Shown: positions 37,812 through 48,562, counted from the first letter of the stretch. The stretch: 64,000 nucleotides of DNA from Chloroflexota bacterium (GCA_017993775.1 JAGOMA010000002.1:124001-188000); one strand, 5' to 3'. Notes: generated by a model from the letters alone, not told the origin. Numbers and translations: made by a program.

Positions 37812-38825
<1,014 letters not shown>

Positions 38826-38900
38826 GCGGCAGATGGCTGGGGACACGGCCGTTTCCCCACCACCTCGTTTTCAACTTAAAAACCAATTATGGCTCACACA

Positions 38901-38936
38901 AGGGGCGGCGCAAAAGCGTCGCCCCTGGCATTTTTT
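38901..38936 (+). terminator. Terminator or attenuator between the two kor pairs
   Basis: An 11-bp stem AGGGGCGGCGC against GCGTCGCCCCT (one G-T pair), 4-base loop, then TTTTTT at 38931-38936. The T-run ends one base before the AGGAG of the next gene, so read-through is needed if the second pair has no own promoter. Confidence 0.85.
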
Positions 38937-38949
38937 AGGAGAACAGACT

Positions 38950-40806
38950 ATGGGTATTGAAGAAAAAGTATCCGCAGCAACGACCACAAGCGAATCCGTG
39001 ATCAACGACTTCGCCATCGTCGTCGCCACCGCCAACGGAACCGGCAGCCAGACGGCCAACATGGCCCTCCTGCGCGCCATCTTCCGCATGGGCGTGCCCG
39101 TCAACGGCAAAAACATCTTCCCCTCCAACATCCAGGGATTGCCCACCTGGTACCACATCCGCGTCAGCAAAGATGGTTATATCGCCCGCCGCGAAACCAA
39201 CGAACTACTCGTCGCCTTCAACGAAGTGACGTTGCACCAGGATATCCGCGACCTGCCCCCCGGCGGCGTTTGCCTCTACAACGGCGACTGGCGCAACGTA
39301 CCCACCAGAGACGACATCAGCCTGTACGCCATCCCCGTGCGCCAATTTATCGCCGACAGCGGTCTGAAAGGCAAACTCAACGACTACATCGCCAACATGG
39401 TCTATGTCGGCGCGATGGCCTATTTGCTGGCCATCCCCCTGGCCAAAATAGACGAAGCCCTGGAAGTTCACTTCAAAAAACGACGCAAACTGGTCGATTC
39501 CAACATGGCCATTGTTCGCGCCGCTTACGAATGGGCCAGCGAAAACATCCACAAAACCGACCCGTATCGCGTGGAACCGATGGAAGCCACGGCCGGGAAA
39601 ATGCTCATCACCGGCAACGAAGCGGCCGGGATGGGCGCCGTTTTTGGCGGCGTTTCTTTTGCGGCCTGGTATCCCATCACCCCATCCACCAGCCTGATTG
39701 ACTCCCTGAACGATTACTTGCCCCGACTGCGGCGCGACCCGGAAACGGGGCAAGCCACCTACGCTGTGGTGCAGGCCGAGGATGAATTGGCGGCCATTGG
39801 CATGATCTTGGGCGCTGGTTGGAGTGGAGCGCGGGCGATGACGGCCACGTCCGGCCCTGGCATTTCGCTGATGGCCGAATTTGCCGGTCTGGGCTATTTT
39901 GCCGAAGTCCCGGCAGTGATTTGGGACGTGCAGCGGGTTGGGCCGAGCACTGGCCTGCCCACGCGCACGGGCCAGGGTGACGTGCTTTTTACGTATTACC
40001 TGGGGCATGGCGATACCCTCAATGTTATTTTGCTGCCGGCTTCGGTGGCGGAATGTTTTGAATTTGGCACAACGTCTTTTAACCTGGCGGATTCGCTGCA
40101 AACCCCGGTGTTTGTTCTGAGCGATCTGGACCTGGGGATGAACAACTGGATGACGGAGCCATTTGCTTATCCTGAAGAGCCGATCAAGCGGGGCAAGGTG
40201 ATGTCGGAGGAGGATATTAGGGCGGCCAACGGCCGTTTCGGCCGTTACAAAGACGTTGATGGCGACGGCATCCCCTATCGCACCCTGCCCGGCAACCAGC
40301 ACCCGCTGGCCGCCTGGTTTGCTCGCGGCACAGGCCACAACGAGCAAGCCGTCTACAGCGAAAAACCACAAGACTGGGAAAACAACATGCTCCGCCTGCG
40401 GCGCAAATTCGAGACCGCCCGGGAATTGGTTCCCGGCCCAATTATCGAAGAAAAAGAGGATGCGGCGTTTGGCATCATTGCCTATGGCACCACACAGTAT
40501 GCCATCGACGAAGCCCGCGACCGTCTGGCAAAAAATGGCGTCACGGCCAGTTTTATGCGCCTGCGCGCGCTGCCCATCAACAACGATGTGCGCGAATTTA
40601 TCAGCCGGTATGAACGCGTGTATGTGGTTGAATTGAACCGAGACGGCCAGATGCACAAAATTTTGCAAACCGAGACCCCCGAATATGCGGCGCGGCTGGT
40701 ATCTTTGGCGCATATGGATGGCCTGCCCCTGACGGCACGTTGGGTCGTGGAAGCAATTGAAGCGCAAGAAACCCTGCGCAAGGAGCAACTGACAGATGGC
40801 AACTGA
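38950..40806 (+). CDS. 2-oxoacid:acceptor oxidoreductase, fused gamma-alpha subunit (second copy)
   Basis: A 618-residue paralogue of korA. The gamma-like N-terminal part (FAIVVATANGTGSQTANM, then GVPVNGKNIFPSNIQGLP) and the alpha part ([64 protein letters not shown]) are complete. Substrate specificity differs from the first copy or is unknown: the loop after the conserved GPSTG run reads LFTYYLGHGD, not [11 protein letters not shown]. The start at 38950 has AGGAG nine bases upstream. It overlaps the next gene by 11 bp. Confidence 0.9.
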   Translation: MGIEEKVSAATTTSESVINDFAIVVATANGTGSQTANMALLRAIFRMGVPVNGKNIFPSNIQGLPTWYHIRVSKDGYIARRETNELLVAFNEVTLHQDIRDLPPGGVCLYNGDWRNVPTRDDISLYAIPVRQFIADSGLKGKLNDYIANMVYVGAMAYLLAIPLAKIDEALEVHFKKRRKLVDSNMAIVRAAYEWASENIHKTDPYRVEPMEATAGKMLITGNEAAGMGAVFGGVSFAAWYPITPSTSLIDSLNDYLPRLRRDPETGQATYAVVQAEDELAAIGMILGAGWSGARAMTATSGPGISLMAEFAGLGYFAEVPAVIWDVQRVGPSTGLPTRTGQGDVLFTYYLGHGDTLNVILLPASVAECFEFGTTSFNLADSLQTPVFVLSDLDLGMNNWMTEPFAYPEEPIKRGKVMSEEDIRAANGRFGRYKDVDGDGIPYRTLPGNQHPLAAWFARGTGHNEQAVYSEKPQDWENNMLRLRRKFETARELVPGPIIEEKEDAAFGIIAYGTTQYAIDEARDRLAKNGVTASFMRLRALPINNDVREFISRYERVYVVELNRDGQMHKILQTETPEYAARLVSLAHMDGLPLTARWVVEAIEAQETLRKEQLTDGN

Positions 40807-41833
40807 AATACGACGCGGAAAAGAAAACAAACTGGGGCTGACCCTGAAAGAGTACAAAGGCCAGCCTTCGACGCTGTGCAACGGCTGCGGCCACAACTCG
40901 ATTTCCAATCAAGTGGTGCAGGTGGCGTATGAACTGGACATCGACCAGAGCAAGATTTTGCGCCTGAGCGGGATTGGCTGTTCCAGCAAATCGCCGGCCT
41001 ATTTTCTGGGCGGTTCGTTTGGGTTTAATTCGCTGCACGGCCGTATGCCATCCATAGCCACCGGCGCCCTCATGGGCAACCACACCCTGCACGCCATTGG
41101 CGTCAGCGGCGATGGCGACACGGGCAGCATTGGTTTGGGCCAGTTCAAACACCTGATGCGGCGTAATGTGCGCATGGTGTATATGGTAGAAAACAACGGC
41201 GTGTATGGCCTGACCAAAGGGCAGTTTTCGGCCACGGCCGACCAGGGCCAGGTGCTGAAGTATGCCGGCGAAAACGAGTTCCCGCCCGTGGATGTGTGCA
41301 TGGAGGCGATTATTGCCGGAGCGGGGTTTGTGGCGCGCTCGTTTTCCGGCGACGCCAAGCAGGTGCGGGAGTTGATAAAGGCGGCGCTGCATTTTAACGG
41401 CACGGCCGTTCTAGACATCATCAGCCCATGCGTGGCCTTTAACAACCTGGACACCTCGACCAAAAGTTATGGGTACGGCCGTGAGCACGAAGCGCCCCTG
41501 CACGATTTTGGCTGGGTTCCGCCGGCCGAAGAAATCGAACTGCTCGACCAGGAACCGGGCGAGATGCGCCTGGTGGAAATGCACGATGGTTCATACATCA
41601 AGCTGCAAAAGCTGGAAGAGGAATATGATCCGGCGAATAAAATTGAGGCGCTGCGCCGCCTGCAAATGGCCCACGACAACCAGGAATTTATCACCGGCCT
41701 GATTTATCTGAATCAGGAGCGCCCCACGCTGACGGAGATCAGCCATCTGGTCGATACGCCTTTGTCGCAGTTGGCCGATGCGCAGTTACGGCCGTCGCCC
41801 CAAGCCCTGGCCGACTTATTGGCTGAGTTTTAA
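40796..41833 (+). CDS. 2-oxoacid:acceptor oxidoreductase, beta subunit (second copy)
   Basis: The 345-residue beta partner of the second gamma-alpha subunit. The cluster cysteines are in LCNGCGHNS, GIGCSSK and SPCVAFN. The thiamine diphosphate motif is GDGDTGSIGLGQF, with NNGVYGLTKGQ. The C-terminal 60 residues (LVEMHDGSYIKLQKLEEEYDPANKI...) carry an extension of helices that the first copy lacks in this form. Translational coupling with the preceding gene is likely because of the 11-bp overlap. The stop is followed by a two-way hairpin. Confidence 0.9.
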   Translation: MATEIRRGKENKLGLTLKEYKGQPSTLCNGCGHNSISNQVVQVAYELDIDQSKILRLSGIGCSSKSPAYFLGGSFGFNSLHGRMPSIATGALMGNHTLHAIGVSGDGDTGSIGLGQFKHLMRRNVRMVYMVENNGVYGLTKGQFSATADQGQVLKYAGENEFPPVDVCMEAIIAGAGFVARSFSGDAKQVRELIKAALHFNGTAVLDIISPCVAFNNLDTSTKSYGYGREHEAPLHDFGWVPPAEEIELLDQEPGEMRLVEMHDGSYIKLQKLEEEYDPANKIEALRRLQMAHDNQEFITGLIYLNQERPTLTEISHLVDTPLSQLADAQLRPSPQALADLLAEF

Positions 41834-41838
41834 AAGCA

Positions 41839-41871
41839 AGAGTGGTCCAATCACAAAGATTGGACCACTCT
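41839..41871. terminator. AGATTGG-type hairpin (copy 4), probable two-way terminator
   Basis: A perfect 14-bp stem, AGAGTGGTCCAATC against GATTGGACCACTCT, with a 5-base loop, between convergent genes. No T-run longer than two bases follows, so any terminator activity would be atypical. Confidence 0.65.
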
Positions 41872-41880
41872 AACACGCTC

Positions 41881-43422
41881 TCACCAAATGGCCGCGGCAT
41901 CCTCCTGCCGGACCGGAACCAGAAAAAAGAAGGTGCTGCCCTGCCCTGGCGTGCTTTCTAGCCAGATACGGCCGTTATACGCCTCCACCAACGAGCGAAC
42001 AACCGATAAACCCATCCCTATGCCACCCGCCTGAATATGAATGTCTTCTTTTTCGGGGTGAAAAAACTCCTCAAAAAGATGAGTCTGGTCTTCAGGCTGA
42101 ATCCCAATGCCTTCATCACAGATGCTGAGGATCATAAATTCCTGCTGCTGTGTTTCATCGCTCTGCAAAACGGCATGGATATGCACTTCGCCGCCGGGTT
42201 TGTTGTATTTAATGGCATTGGTGAGCAATTCTTCCAATATGGTGGCCATGTGCATCGGATCGGCCTGCACGACGCCCAGGCGCTCGTCCAGATCGATAAC
42301 CAAGCGCTGGCCGCTGGCGGCCGCTTTGGGCATGAGTTCGCGGCTGATTTGGTTTACCAGTTGGGGGATGTTGGTATGGTCAGATGTAAAGGCCATCCGT
42401 CCGCCTTTCACGGCGGCGGCAAACAGCAGGCTGTTGATGAGTTGTACCATGCGCGTGACGTTGCGCTGGATGGGTTTGGTGAGCGCTTTTTGCATGTCGG
42501 TGAGCGGCCCGCCGGCGCCGCTGTCCAGGAGTTCGGTGTAGCCTTTTACGGCCGTTAGCGGCGTGCGCAGTTCGTGCGAGACAGTCGTTAGAAAATTATC
42601 GCGGCTGCGCTCGGCGTGGTATTCCGTGGTAATGTCGCGCAGGATGGCGACTGTCCCCTGGGCAGACCCTGCGGCGCTGTAGATGATGGTCATGCGGCCC
42701 TGGAGGATACGGCCGTTAATCTCAAACCGCTCCGCCATCTGGCGGCGCCGGGCAAGATCGTTTTCAGCCACAGTGGAAGTGGCGGCCAGCATGGGCAAAT
42801 GCGTCAGAATATCCGTCACCGGATTCCCCAGCAGATCAGCAACCTCGCGGCCAATAATCGTGGCGGCCGCCTGATTCACGTAAGTGATCACGCCATCAAC
42901 ACCGCTGAACACGATGCCATCTACCAAACATTCTAAAATGGGCTGCTGCGCGTGGGTTGCCTGGGGTGATGCATCGCCGGTGATGATGGCCGGCTGCTGA
43001 TAAGGCGTGGTTTTGGAGGGGGCAAATATGGGTATGGTTGGCGCGGTTGCGCGGCGAAGGGAACCATAGAGGGTAAGGGGAACGGCCGTTACCAATCCCC
43101 ACGCCAACAGTTCCCAGCCGGGCAGCCCCGGCAAAAAAGCAAACAACGCCAGCGCCAGCAGGAGCGGGCCAACAACACGCCAGGGAATCTCCCACGCCCA
43201 AAAGAACAGCGCCCAATTAACAAGCTGCAAAAGGAATAAATAGATAGGCGTTCCCGGCGGCTGCCAAACAGCCAACACGCCGCCCACCAGACTGGTGATA
43301 ACAAGACTTACCAACACCGGCCGGAGGTGATTTTGTCGGGAACCTGAACGCTGCAAAACGAATAAACATCCCGTCGCCACCAGGAATAACAAACCATAAA
43401 GTGTAAGCAGGTGGAAAATCAT
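41881..43422 (-). CDS. PAS-domain sensor histidine kinase
   Basis: A 513-residue membrane kinase. The N-terminal 110 residues hold about four to six hydrophobic helices with very short loops. A PAS domain (LECLVDGIVFSGVDGVITYVN, about residues 160-270) follows. The HisKA domain has the phospho-acceptor in SHELRTPLTAVKGY, and the ATPase domain has NAIKYNKPGG, CDEGIGIQ, HLFEEFFHPE and GIGMGLSVV. No response regulator is adjacent. A divIC/ftsB-like gene lies upstream in the same direction with a 55-bp gap. The signal sensed is unknown. Confidence 0.9.
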   Translation of the reverse strand: MIFHLLTLYGLLFLVATGCLFVLQRSGSRQNHLRPVLVSLVITSLVGGVLAVWQPPGTPIYLFLLQLVNWALFFWAWEIPWRVVGPLLLALALFAFLPGLPGWELLAWGLVTAVPLTLYGSLRRATAPTIPIFAPSKTTPYQQPAIITGDASPQATHAQQPILECLVDGIVFSGVDGVITYVNQAAATIIGREVADLLGNPVTDILTHLPMLAATSTVAENDLARRRQMAERFEINGRILQGRMTIIYSAAGSAQGTVAILRDITTEYHAERSRDNFLTTVSHELRTPLTAVKGYTELLDSGAGGPLTDMQKALTKPIQRNVTRMVQLINSLLFAAAVKGGRMAFTSDHTNIPQLVNQISRELMPKAAASGQRLVIDLDERLGVVQADPMHMATILEELLTNAIKYNKPGGEVHIHAVLQSDETQQQEFMILSICDEGIGIQPEDQTHLFEEFFHPEKEDIHIQAGGIGMGLSVVRSLVEAYNGRIWLESTPGQGSTFFFLVPVRQEDAAAIW

Positions 43423-43477
43423 GTTATTCAGATAATGCAGTCAGGTCAGGCAAACAGGAAAGGTCTGCCAGGCGAGA

Positions 43478-43900
43478 TCAGGGACGGACTGGCTGCGGAG
43501 CGTCGGAGAGAAGCTGCCACCAGGCTTGCCAGGGACGGGCATTGATGGCCGGATCTGGCGTGGCGGCGGCGGCCGGCGGCGGTCCAGGCGTGGCTTCGGC
43601 CACCATAGGCACAACTCTTTTTTCGCCGGGCAGCACGTAGCCGGCTTCTTCGCGAGCGTAGGCGGCCACGTAGTCGTCGCTTTGCACGTAAGCCAGTGTT
43701 GCTTGAAGTTCCAACTGGCGCGTCGACTCAATGCTGACTTCTCGTTCCAGAGACGCTTCTCCCACCCCTACCAATTGCCCCGCTTGCGCCCGACGCGTTA
43801 AGTCGAGGCCAATAAACAGGGCAGCAACCACGGATAGCAGAATTAAAATTTGCGGGATTGTGAGCAACGGCCGTTGGCGAAATAACTTTTTACGCATCAT
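43478..43900 (-). CDS. FtsB/DivIC-family septum formation protein
   Basis: A 140-residue bitopic membrane protein. A short basic N-terminus, one transmembrane helix (IPQILILLSVVAALFIGLDL, residues 15-34), a coiled coil (residues 45-75, VSIESTRQLELQATLAYVQS), then the conserved-looking YAREEAGYVLPGEKRVVPM of FtsB/DivIC proteins. A Pro/Ala-rich tail follows. The family links FtsL and FtsQ in the division complex. Start is ATG 43900 or 43897. Unlike usual neighbours, it is followed by a sensor kinase gene on the same strand. Confidence 0.8.
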   Translation of the reverse strand: MMRKKLFRQRPLLTIPQILILLSVVAALFIGLDLTRRAQAGQLVGVGEASLEREVSIESTRQLELQATLAYVQSDDYVAAYAREEAGYVLPGEKRVVPMVAEATPGPPPAAAATPDPAINARPWQAWWQLLSDAPQPVRP

Positions 43901-44001
43901 TTTAAAATCTTAGCCGCTAACGCCCATCTACGCAATAAGAGAATCGGGCGAGAAAGGGGTACAATCAGACAATCTTTGGCAAATTGAAAAGGATCCGTCT
44001 C

Positions 44002-45246
44002 ATGGCTGCAACAAAAATAACAATGCGCGATTTACCACGGAATGTCTGGATCGTTACACTTACCAGTTTTTTAACCGATATTTCCAGTGAAATGATTTTT
44101 AATTTGCTGCCCTTGTTTCTCGCCAACGTTTTGGGCATACGGATGGCCGGCATCGGCCTAATTGAAGGGATGGCGGAAAGTACCGCCAGCCTGTTGAAAG
44201 TTATCTCCGGCTGGTTCTCGGACAAAGTAGGCAAACGCAAGCGTCTGGCAGTGATGGGTTACGGCATTTCGGCGGCGGCCAAACCATTTTTGCTGATTGT
44301 AGCGTCGTGGTGGGGCGTGTTTTCCGTGCGTTTTGCGGAGCGGGTGGGCAAGGGTGTGCGCACAGCCCCACGCGACGCCCTGATCGCCGACAGCATCGAC
44401 AAAGATCATCGTGGGCTGGCTTTTGGGCTGCACCGCGCCGGAGATACAGCCGGGGCGGTGTTGGGATTGGTCCTGGCTTTTGGTATCGTTTGGGCCAGTC
44501 AGGCTGGCGCTGTGTCGCTGAGCCGAGAAACGTTTCAGCGAGCGGTGTGGTTGAGTATCGTTCCGGCTTTCCTGGCGGTGGTGGTGTTGGCAGTGGGGGC
44601 GCGGGAAACGGCCGTTACCGGCCCCAAACGAGAAGCGCCCCGCCTCTCCTGGCAAGGTTTCGACCAACGCTTTCGCCGCTTTTTGCTGGTGTTGGTCTTG
44701 TTTACGCTGGGCAACTCGGCCGATGCGTTTTTGATTTTACGCGCCCAAGAACGCGGGCTAAGTGTTTTGGGCATTTTAGGCATGTTGATTTCGTTTAATC
44801 TGGTGTATACCGTGCTGTCTGGGCCGCTGGGTTCCCTGTCTGATCGGATCGGACGGCGGAAGTTGATCATTGGCGGCTGGTTGTTTTATGCGCTGTTGTA
44901 TCTTGGGTTTGGGCTGGCAACGGCCGTGTGGCAAATTATTCTCTTCTACATTTTATATGGCGTCTACTATGGCGCTGTTGAAGGCACAGCCCGCGCTTAC
45001 GTAGCCGACATCGTCCCACAAGAACAGCGCGGCACGGCGTATGGGCTTTATCATGCGGCCGTGGGCCTGGCCGCACTGCCCGCCAGCCTGATCGCCGGTT
45101 TGTTGTGGCAAGGGATAGGCGGTTGGGCCGGATTTGGCCCTGGCGCGCCTTTCTTTTTTGGCGCGAGTCTGGCCATTACGGCCGTTCTACTGTTCGCATT
45201 TTGGGTCCCGAAAACGGCCGTCGCCCCATTGACTCCGGCAAGTTGA
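44002..45246 (+). CDS. MFS transporter
   Basis: A 414-residue major facilitator protein with 12 hydrophobic helices. The signature loops are in place: SDKVGKRKRLAVMGYG after helix 2 and the matching SDRIGRRKLIIGG in the second half. The N-terminal part (LTSFLTDISSEMIFNLLPLF) is typical of the YfkF/Fsr-like group. Substrate unknown; drug or metabolite export is possible. ATG 44002 with AAAAGGAT eight bases upstream is chosen over the frame start at 43984. About 150 bp separates it from glgA. Confidence 0.85.
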   Translation: MAATKITMRDLPRNVWIVTLTSFLTDISSEMIFNLLPLFLANVLGIRMAGIGLIEGMAESTASLLKVISGWFSDKVGKRKRLAVMGYGISAAAKPFLLIVASWWGVFSVRFAERVGKGVRTAPRDALIADSIDKDHRGLAFGLHRAGDTAGAVLGLVLAFGIVWASQAGAVSLSRETFQRAVWLSIVPAFLAVVVLAVGARETAVTGPKREAPRLSWQGFDQRFRRFLLVLVLFTLGNSADAFLILRAQERGLSVLGILGMLISFNLVYTVLSGPLGSLSDRIGRRKLIIGGWLFYALLYLGFGLATAVWQIILFYILYGVYYGAVEGTARAYVADIVPQEQRGTAYGLYHAAVGLAALPASLIAGLLWQGIGGWAGFGPGAPFFFGASLAITAVLLFAFWVPKTAVAPLTPAS

Positions 45247-45328
45247 ACAACCAGAGCAAATCAGAGAGAATAATACGGCCAAGCGCAAGCTGCCTGCCGT
45301 GCATCACACGCAGGCTTACAAGTGGCAA

Positions 45329-45337
45329 TGGTATAAT
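45329..45337 (+). promoter_or_regulatory. Extended -10 promoter element of glgA
   Basis: TGG followed by TATAAT (45332-45337), 56 bp upstream of the glgA ATG. The -35 region is poor. Confidence 0.55.
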
Positions 45338-45393
45338 GTAACCTCGTATGCCGTTTTAGGTATACTACAAACTAAAGTTGAGGCGACTTCAAG

Positions 45394-46857
45394 ATGGCAG
45401 ACGAACGTAAAATTCTTTATCTGAGCGCAGAGGTAGCCCCTTTCGCCAAAACAGGCGGGCTGGGCGACGTGGGCGGATCGCTGCCGAAAGCCATTAAAGC
45501 GATGGGGCACGACATTCGCGTGGTGATGCCGGCCTACCAAAACATTGAGAACGGCCGTTTCCCCGACATCGCCGCCCTCCCCATCCAACTCAACGTCCCC
45601 ACCGGCTCCGGAGCCATCCCCTGCGGCGTGTTTAGAAGCCACCTGCCCAACAGCGACGTGCCGATCTACTTCATCGCCCAATGGCATCTGTTCAAACGGG
45701 ATAACATCTATGGCTACTGGGACGACGCCTACCGCTTCGCCTTCTTCAGCCTGGCCGCTCTGGAACTGGCCCGCGTCCTGAAATGGAAACCCGATGTTGT
45801 CCACTGCCACGACTGGCACACCGCGCCGGCCATCACCTGGCTGGCGACAGCCGGCGCCAACGACCCCTTTTTCGCCAACACCCCCACCGTCTACACCATC
45901 CACAATCTGGCCATTCAGGGCAATGCCAACTGGCATCTGTTCGACTACATGGGCATCCTAACCCACGCCTTAACAGAAGAACCGTATGGCGAAGTCAATC
46001 TTATGGGTCGAGGCATTTACCACGCCACCATGGTCAACACCGTCAGCCCGACCTATGCGCTGGAGATTATGACCAAAGAAGGCGGGGCCGGGTTGGATGG
46101 CCTGCTGCGTCATCGCGCCTATGATTTGCACGGCATCCTCAACGGCCTGGACTACGACGAATGGGACGCCGCCAGCGACAAAAATCTGGTCGCCCCCTTC
46201 AGCGTCGAAGACCTGACCGGCCGGCAAAAGAACCGGCGCGCCTTGCAAACCCGCCTGGGCCTGCCACAACGGGACAACATTCCCCTGCTGGCCATGGTCT
46301 CGCGGCTCACTTCTCAAAAAGGGCTGGACATCATGGGCCACGTCATTCACCAGCTCATGAACGGATTCTCCGGCGAGGCGCAGTTTGTGGTTTTGGGAAC
46401 CGGCGATGCGCAGTACGAGCAGATGTTTGCCCAGTTAGCCCGCTATCATCAGGGAAAGATGACGGCCGTTCTGGCCTATGAAGCCGATCTGGCCCCGCTG
46501 ATCTATGCCGGCAGCGATATGTTCCTGATGCCTTCGTTATTTGAACCGTGTGGCCTGGGCCAACTCATCGCCATGCGGTATGGCAGCGTGCCCATCGTGC
46601 GGGCAACCGGGGGGTTGGCCGACACCGTTCAGGAGCCTGTCACCGGTTTTGTGTTCCACGAATTTAATGAAGAAAGCCTGTGGCATGCCGTCCAGCGCGC
46701 CATCTACGTGTACAACGTCGATAAACCACGCTGGCAAACCATCCAAACCACCGGCATGACGGCCGATTTTTCCTGGGAACGCTCGGCCGTTGGCTACGAA
46801 AAATTATATAACTGGGCCATTGCCCGCGCCGGCAACGAGCCGCAAGCCGTAAGCTGA
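45394..46857 (+). CDS. glgA: Glycogen synthase (GT5)
   Basis: A 487-residue GT5 glycosyltransferase that extends alpha-1,4-glucan from ADP- or UDP-glucose. The N-terminal KTGGLGDVGGSLP loop binds the nucleotide sugar; PDVVHCHDWHTA and VSRLTSQKGLD follow; the C-terminal SLFEPCGLGQLIAMRYG holds the conserved acidic residue. The length is usual for the family. With malQ downstream and an amylase-like gene at the right edge, the window carries part of a glycogen pathway. No branching enzyme or ADP-glucose pyrophosphorylase gene is present. Confidence 0.93.
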   Translation: MADERKILYLSAEVAPFAKTGGLGDVGGSLPKAIKAMGHDIRVVMPAYQNIENGRFPDIAALPIQLNVPTGSGAIPCGVFRSHLPNSDVPIYFIAQWHLFKRDNIYGYWDDAYRFAFFSLAALELARVLKWKPDVVHCHDWHTAPAITWLATAGANDPFFANTPTVYTIHNLAIQGNANWHLFDYMGILTHALTEEPYGEVNLMGRGIYHATMVNTVSPTYALEIMTKEGGAGLDGLLRHRAYDLHGILNGLDYDEWDAASDKNLVAPFSVEDLTGRQKNRRALQTRLGLPQRDNIPLLAMVSRLTSQKGLDIMGHVIHQLMNGFSGEAQFVVLGTGDAQYEQMFAQLARYHQGKMTAVLAYEADLAPLIYAGSDMFLMPSLFEPCGLGQLIAMRYGSVPIVRATGGLADTVQEPVTGFVFHEFNEESLWHAVQRAIYVYNVDKPRWQTIQTTGMTADFSWERSAVGYEKLYNWAIARAGNEPQAVS

Positions 46858-46872
46858 ACATGGTTTCGATAC

Positions 46873-46933
46873 AGACCCTAAAGGGTTTACTGGTGAAACA
46901 GTAGCCCCTTTGAAACTCAAACCCTTAGGGTCT
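46873..46933. repeat. AGACCC-type dispersed palindromic element (intergenic copy)
   Basis: Arms AGACCCTAAAGGGTTT (46873-46888) and AAACCCTTAGGGTCT (46919-46933), with one extra A in the first arm, about 30 bp apart. Located between glgA and malQ. A related perfect hairpin lies inside the helicase gene at 51568-51601. Confidence 0.75.
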
Positions 46934-46972
46934 ACCTAGCTACTTACCATTTAACCAAAGAGGTGACTTCAC

Positions 46973-48496
46973 ATGCGATTTCCACGTGCGGCGGGTGTTT
47001 TGGTACACCCCACATCATTTCCTGGCCGCTATGGCATCGGCGATTTGGGCGAACATGCCTATCATTTCGTCGATTTTTTGGTGAACAGCAAGCAATCTAT
47101 GTGGCAGGTATTGCCCTTAGGCCCAACCGGCTATGCTGATTCGCCTTACCAATGTTTTTCCGCTTTTGCGGGGAATCCTTTACTCATCAGCCCGGACCGG
47201 CTGGTAGCGGATGGGTTTTTACCGCCAACGGCCGTGCAAAATACCCCCTATTTCCCCACCCGCGCCGTCGATTACGGCGAAGTGATACAGTACAAAAACG
47301 CGCTTTTCCAGCAGGCGTTTAGCCATTTCCAACAGCATGGCGCGCCAGAACAGGTGGCGGCGTTTGAGGCGTTTTGCGCCGGAAATGGTTTCTGGCTCGA
47401 TGATTTTGCCTTGTTCATGGCCGTCAAAAATTTCCACAAAGATCAGTTTGGCGGCGTGTGGAACACCTGGCCGGCCGAGATTGCCTACCGCGAACCAGCA
47501 GCAATGGCCACATGGGCAACCCAATTAGCCGATGAAATTGCCCTGCACAAATTTTTGCAGTTCTTGTTTTTTGCGCAGTGGCTGGCGCTGAAACAATACG
47601 CCAACGACCGGGGCATCAAAATTATCGGCGACATTCCTATTTTTGTGGCTTTCGACAGCGCCGACGTATGGGCCAATCGTGATTTGTTTTACCTGAAGGC
47701 AGATGGCTCGCCGGAGTTTATTGCCGGAGTGCCGCCGGATTATTTCAGCGTAACCGGGCAGCGCTGGGGCAATCCGCTGTACCGTTGGGAGCAAATGAAA
47801 ACCAACGACTACGCCTGGTGGGTGAAACGACTGCAAATGACCTTCCTCCAGGCGGACATTGTGCGCATCGACCATTTTCGTGGTTTTGAGGCGTATTGGG
47901 AGATTCCGGCGGAGGAGCCAACGGCCGTTGTCGGCCAATGGGTAAAGGGGCCGGCGGCCGATTTCTTCCGGGCTATGAAAGAGCAGTTGGGCGTCCTGCC
48001 CATCATCGCCGAAGATTTGGGCCTGATCACGCCGGAAGTGATCGCCTTGCGTGATGAGTTTGATTTCCCCGGCATGAAAATTTTGCAGTTTGGCTTTGGC
48101 GGCGAGCGCAACAGCGGCTTTCTGCCGCACACCTTCGACCAAAACTGCGTGGTCTACACCGGTACGCACGACAACGACACGGTCCTGGGTTGGTACAGCA
48201 GTTCCACGGAAGACGAGCGGGATCACTTTCGCCGGTATATGGCGGTTGATGGGCATGACGTAGCCTGGGATATGATTCGGCTGGCGCAGATGTCGGTAGC
48301 GGACACGGCCGTTGTCATGATGCAAGACCTGATGCGCCTGGGCACAGAAGCGCGCATGAATTTCCCCGGCAAAGTAGGCGGCTACTGGCGCTGGCGCTAC
48401 ACGCCGGAAATGCTTACCAGCCAGATCGCTTACAATTTGCGTTTGCTCACGGAGTTATACGGCCGTGCGCCAGAACCGGAAGAGACTGAAAGTTAA
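46973..48496 (+). CDS. malQ: 4-alpha-glucanotransferase (amylomaltase, GH77)
   Basis: A 507-residue GH77 enzyme that transfers alpha-1,4-glucan chains during maltodextrin and glycogen turnover. The sequence has RAAGVLVHPTSFPGRYGIGD, WQVLPLGPTGYADSPYQ, the nucleophile region VRIDHFRGFEAYW, the catalytic IIAEDLG and YTGTHDNDTVLGWY. The start at 46973 is the only good one. It lies 115 bp after glgA with a palindromic element between, so co-transcription is possible. A terminator built from two ACGGCCGT copies follows. Confidence 0.93.
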   Translation: MRFPRAAGVLVHPTSFPGRYGIGDLGEHAYHFVDFLVNSKQSMWQVLPLGPTGYADSPYQCFSAFAGNPLLISPDRLVADGFLPPTAVQNTPYFPTRAVDYGEVIQYKNALFQQAFSHFQQHGAPEQVAAFEAFCAGNGFWLDDFALFMAVKNFHKDQFGGVWNTWPAEIAYREPAAMATWATQLADEIALHKFLQFLFFAQWLALKQYANDRGIKIIGDIPIFVAFDSADVWANRDLFYLKADGSPEFIAGVPPDYFSVTGQRWGNPLYRWEQMKTNDYAWWVKRLQMTFLQADIVRIDHFRGFEAYWEIPAEEPTAVVGQWVKGPAADFFRAMKEQLGVLPIIAEDLGLITPEVIALRDEFDFPGMKILQFGFGGERNSGFLPHTFDQNCVVYTGTHDNDTVLGWYSSSTEDERDHFRRYMAVDGHDVAWDMIRLAQMSVADTAVVMMQDLMRLGTEARMNFPGKVGGYWRWRYTPEMLTSQIAYNLRLLTELYGRAPEPEETES

Positions 48497-48512
48497 TGAC
48501 TTAACGTGGGCA

Positions 48513-48545
48513 AGATTGGACCAATCTCGGAGAGTGAACCAATCT
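48513..48545. repeat. AGATTGG-type palindromic repeat (copy 5)
   Basis: AGATTGGACCAATCT at 48513-48527 and a second CCAATCT at 48539-48545, after malQ in a convergent spacer. Confidence 0.65.
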
Positions 48546-48562
48546 GAAAATTAATCGAGGGC

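Noticed and set aside
39205..40908. Long open frame antisense to the second kor gene pair
   Set aside because: The product is low-complexity and unlike any family, and the sense strand encodes a clear oxidoreductase.
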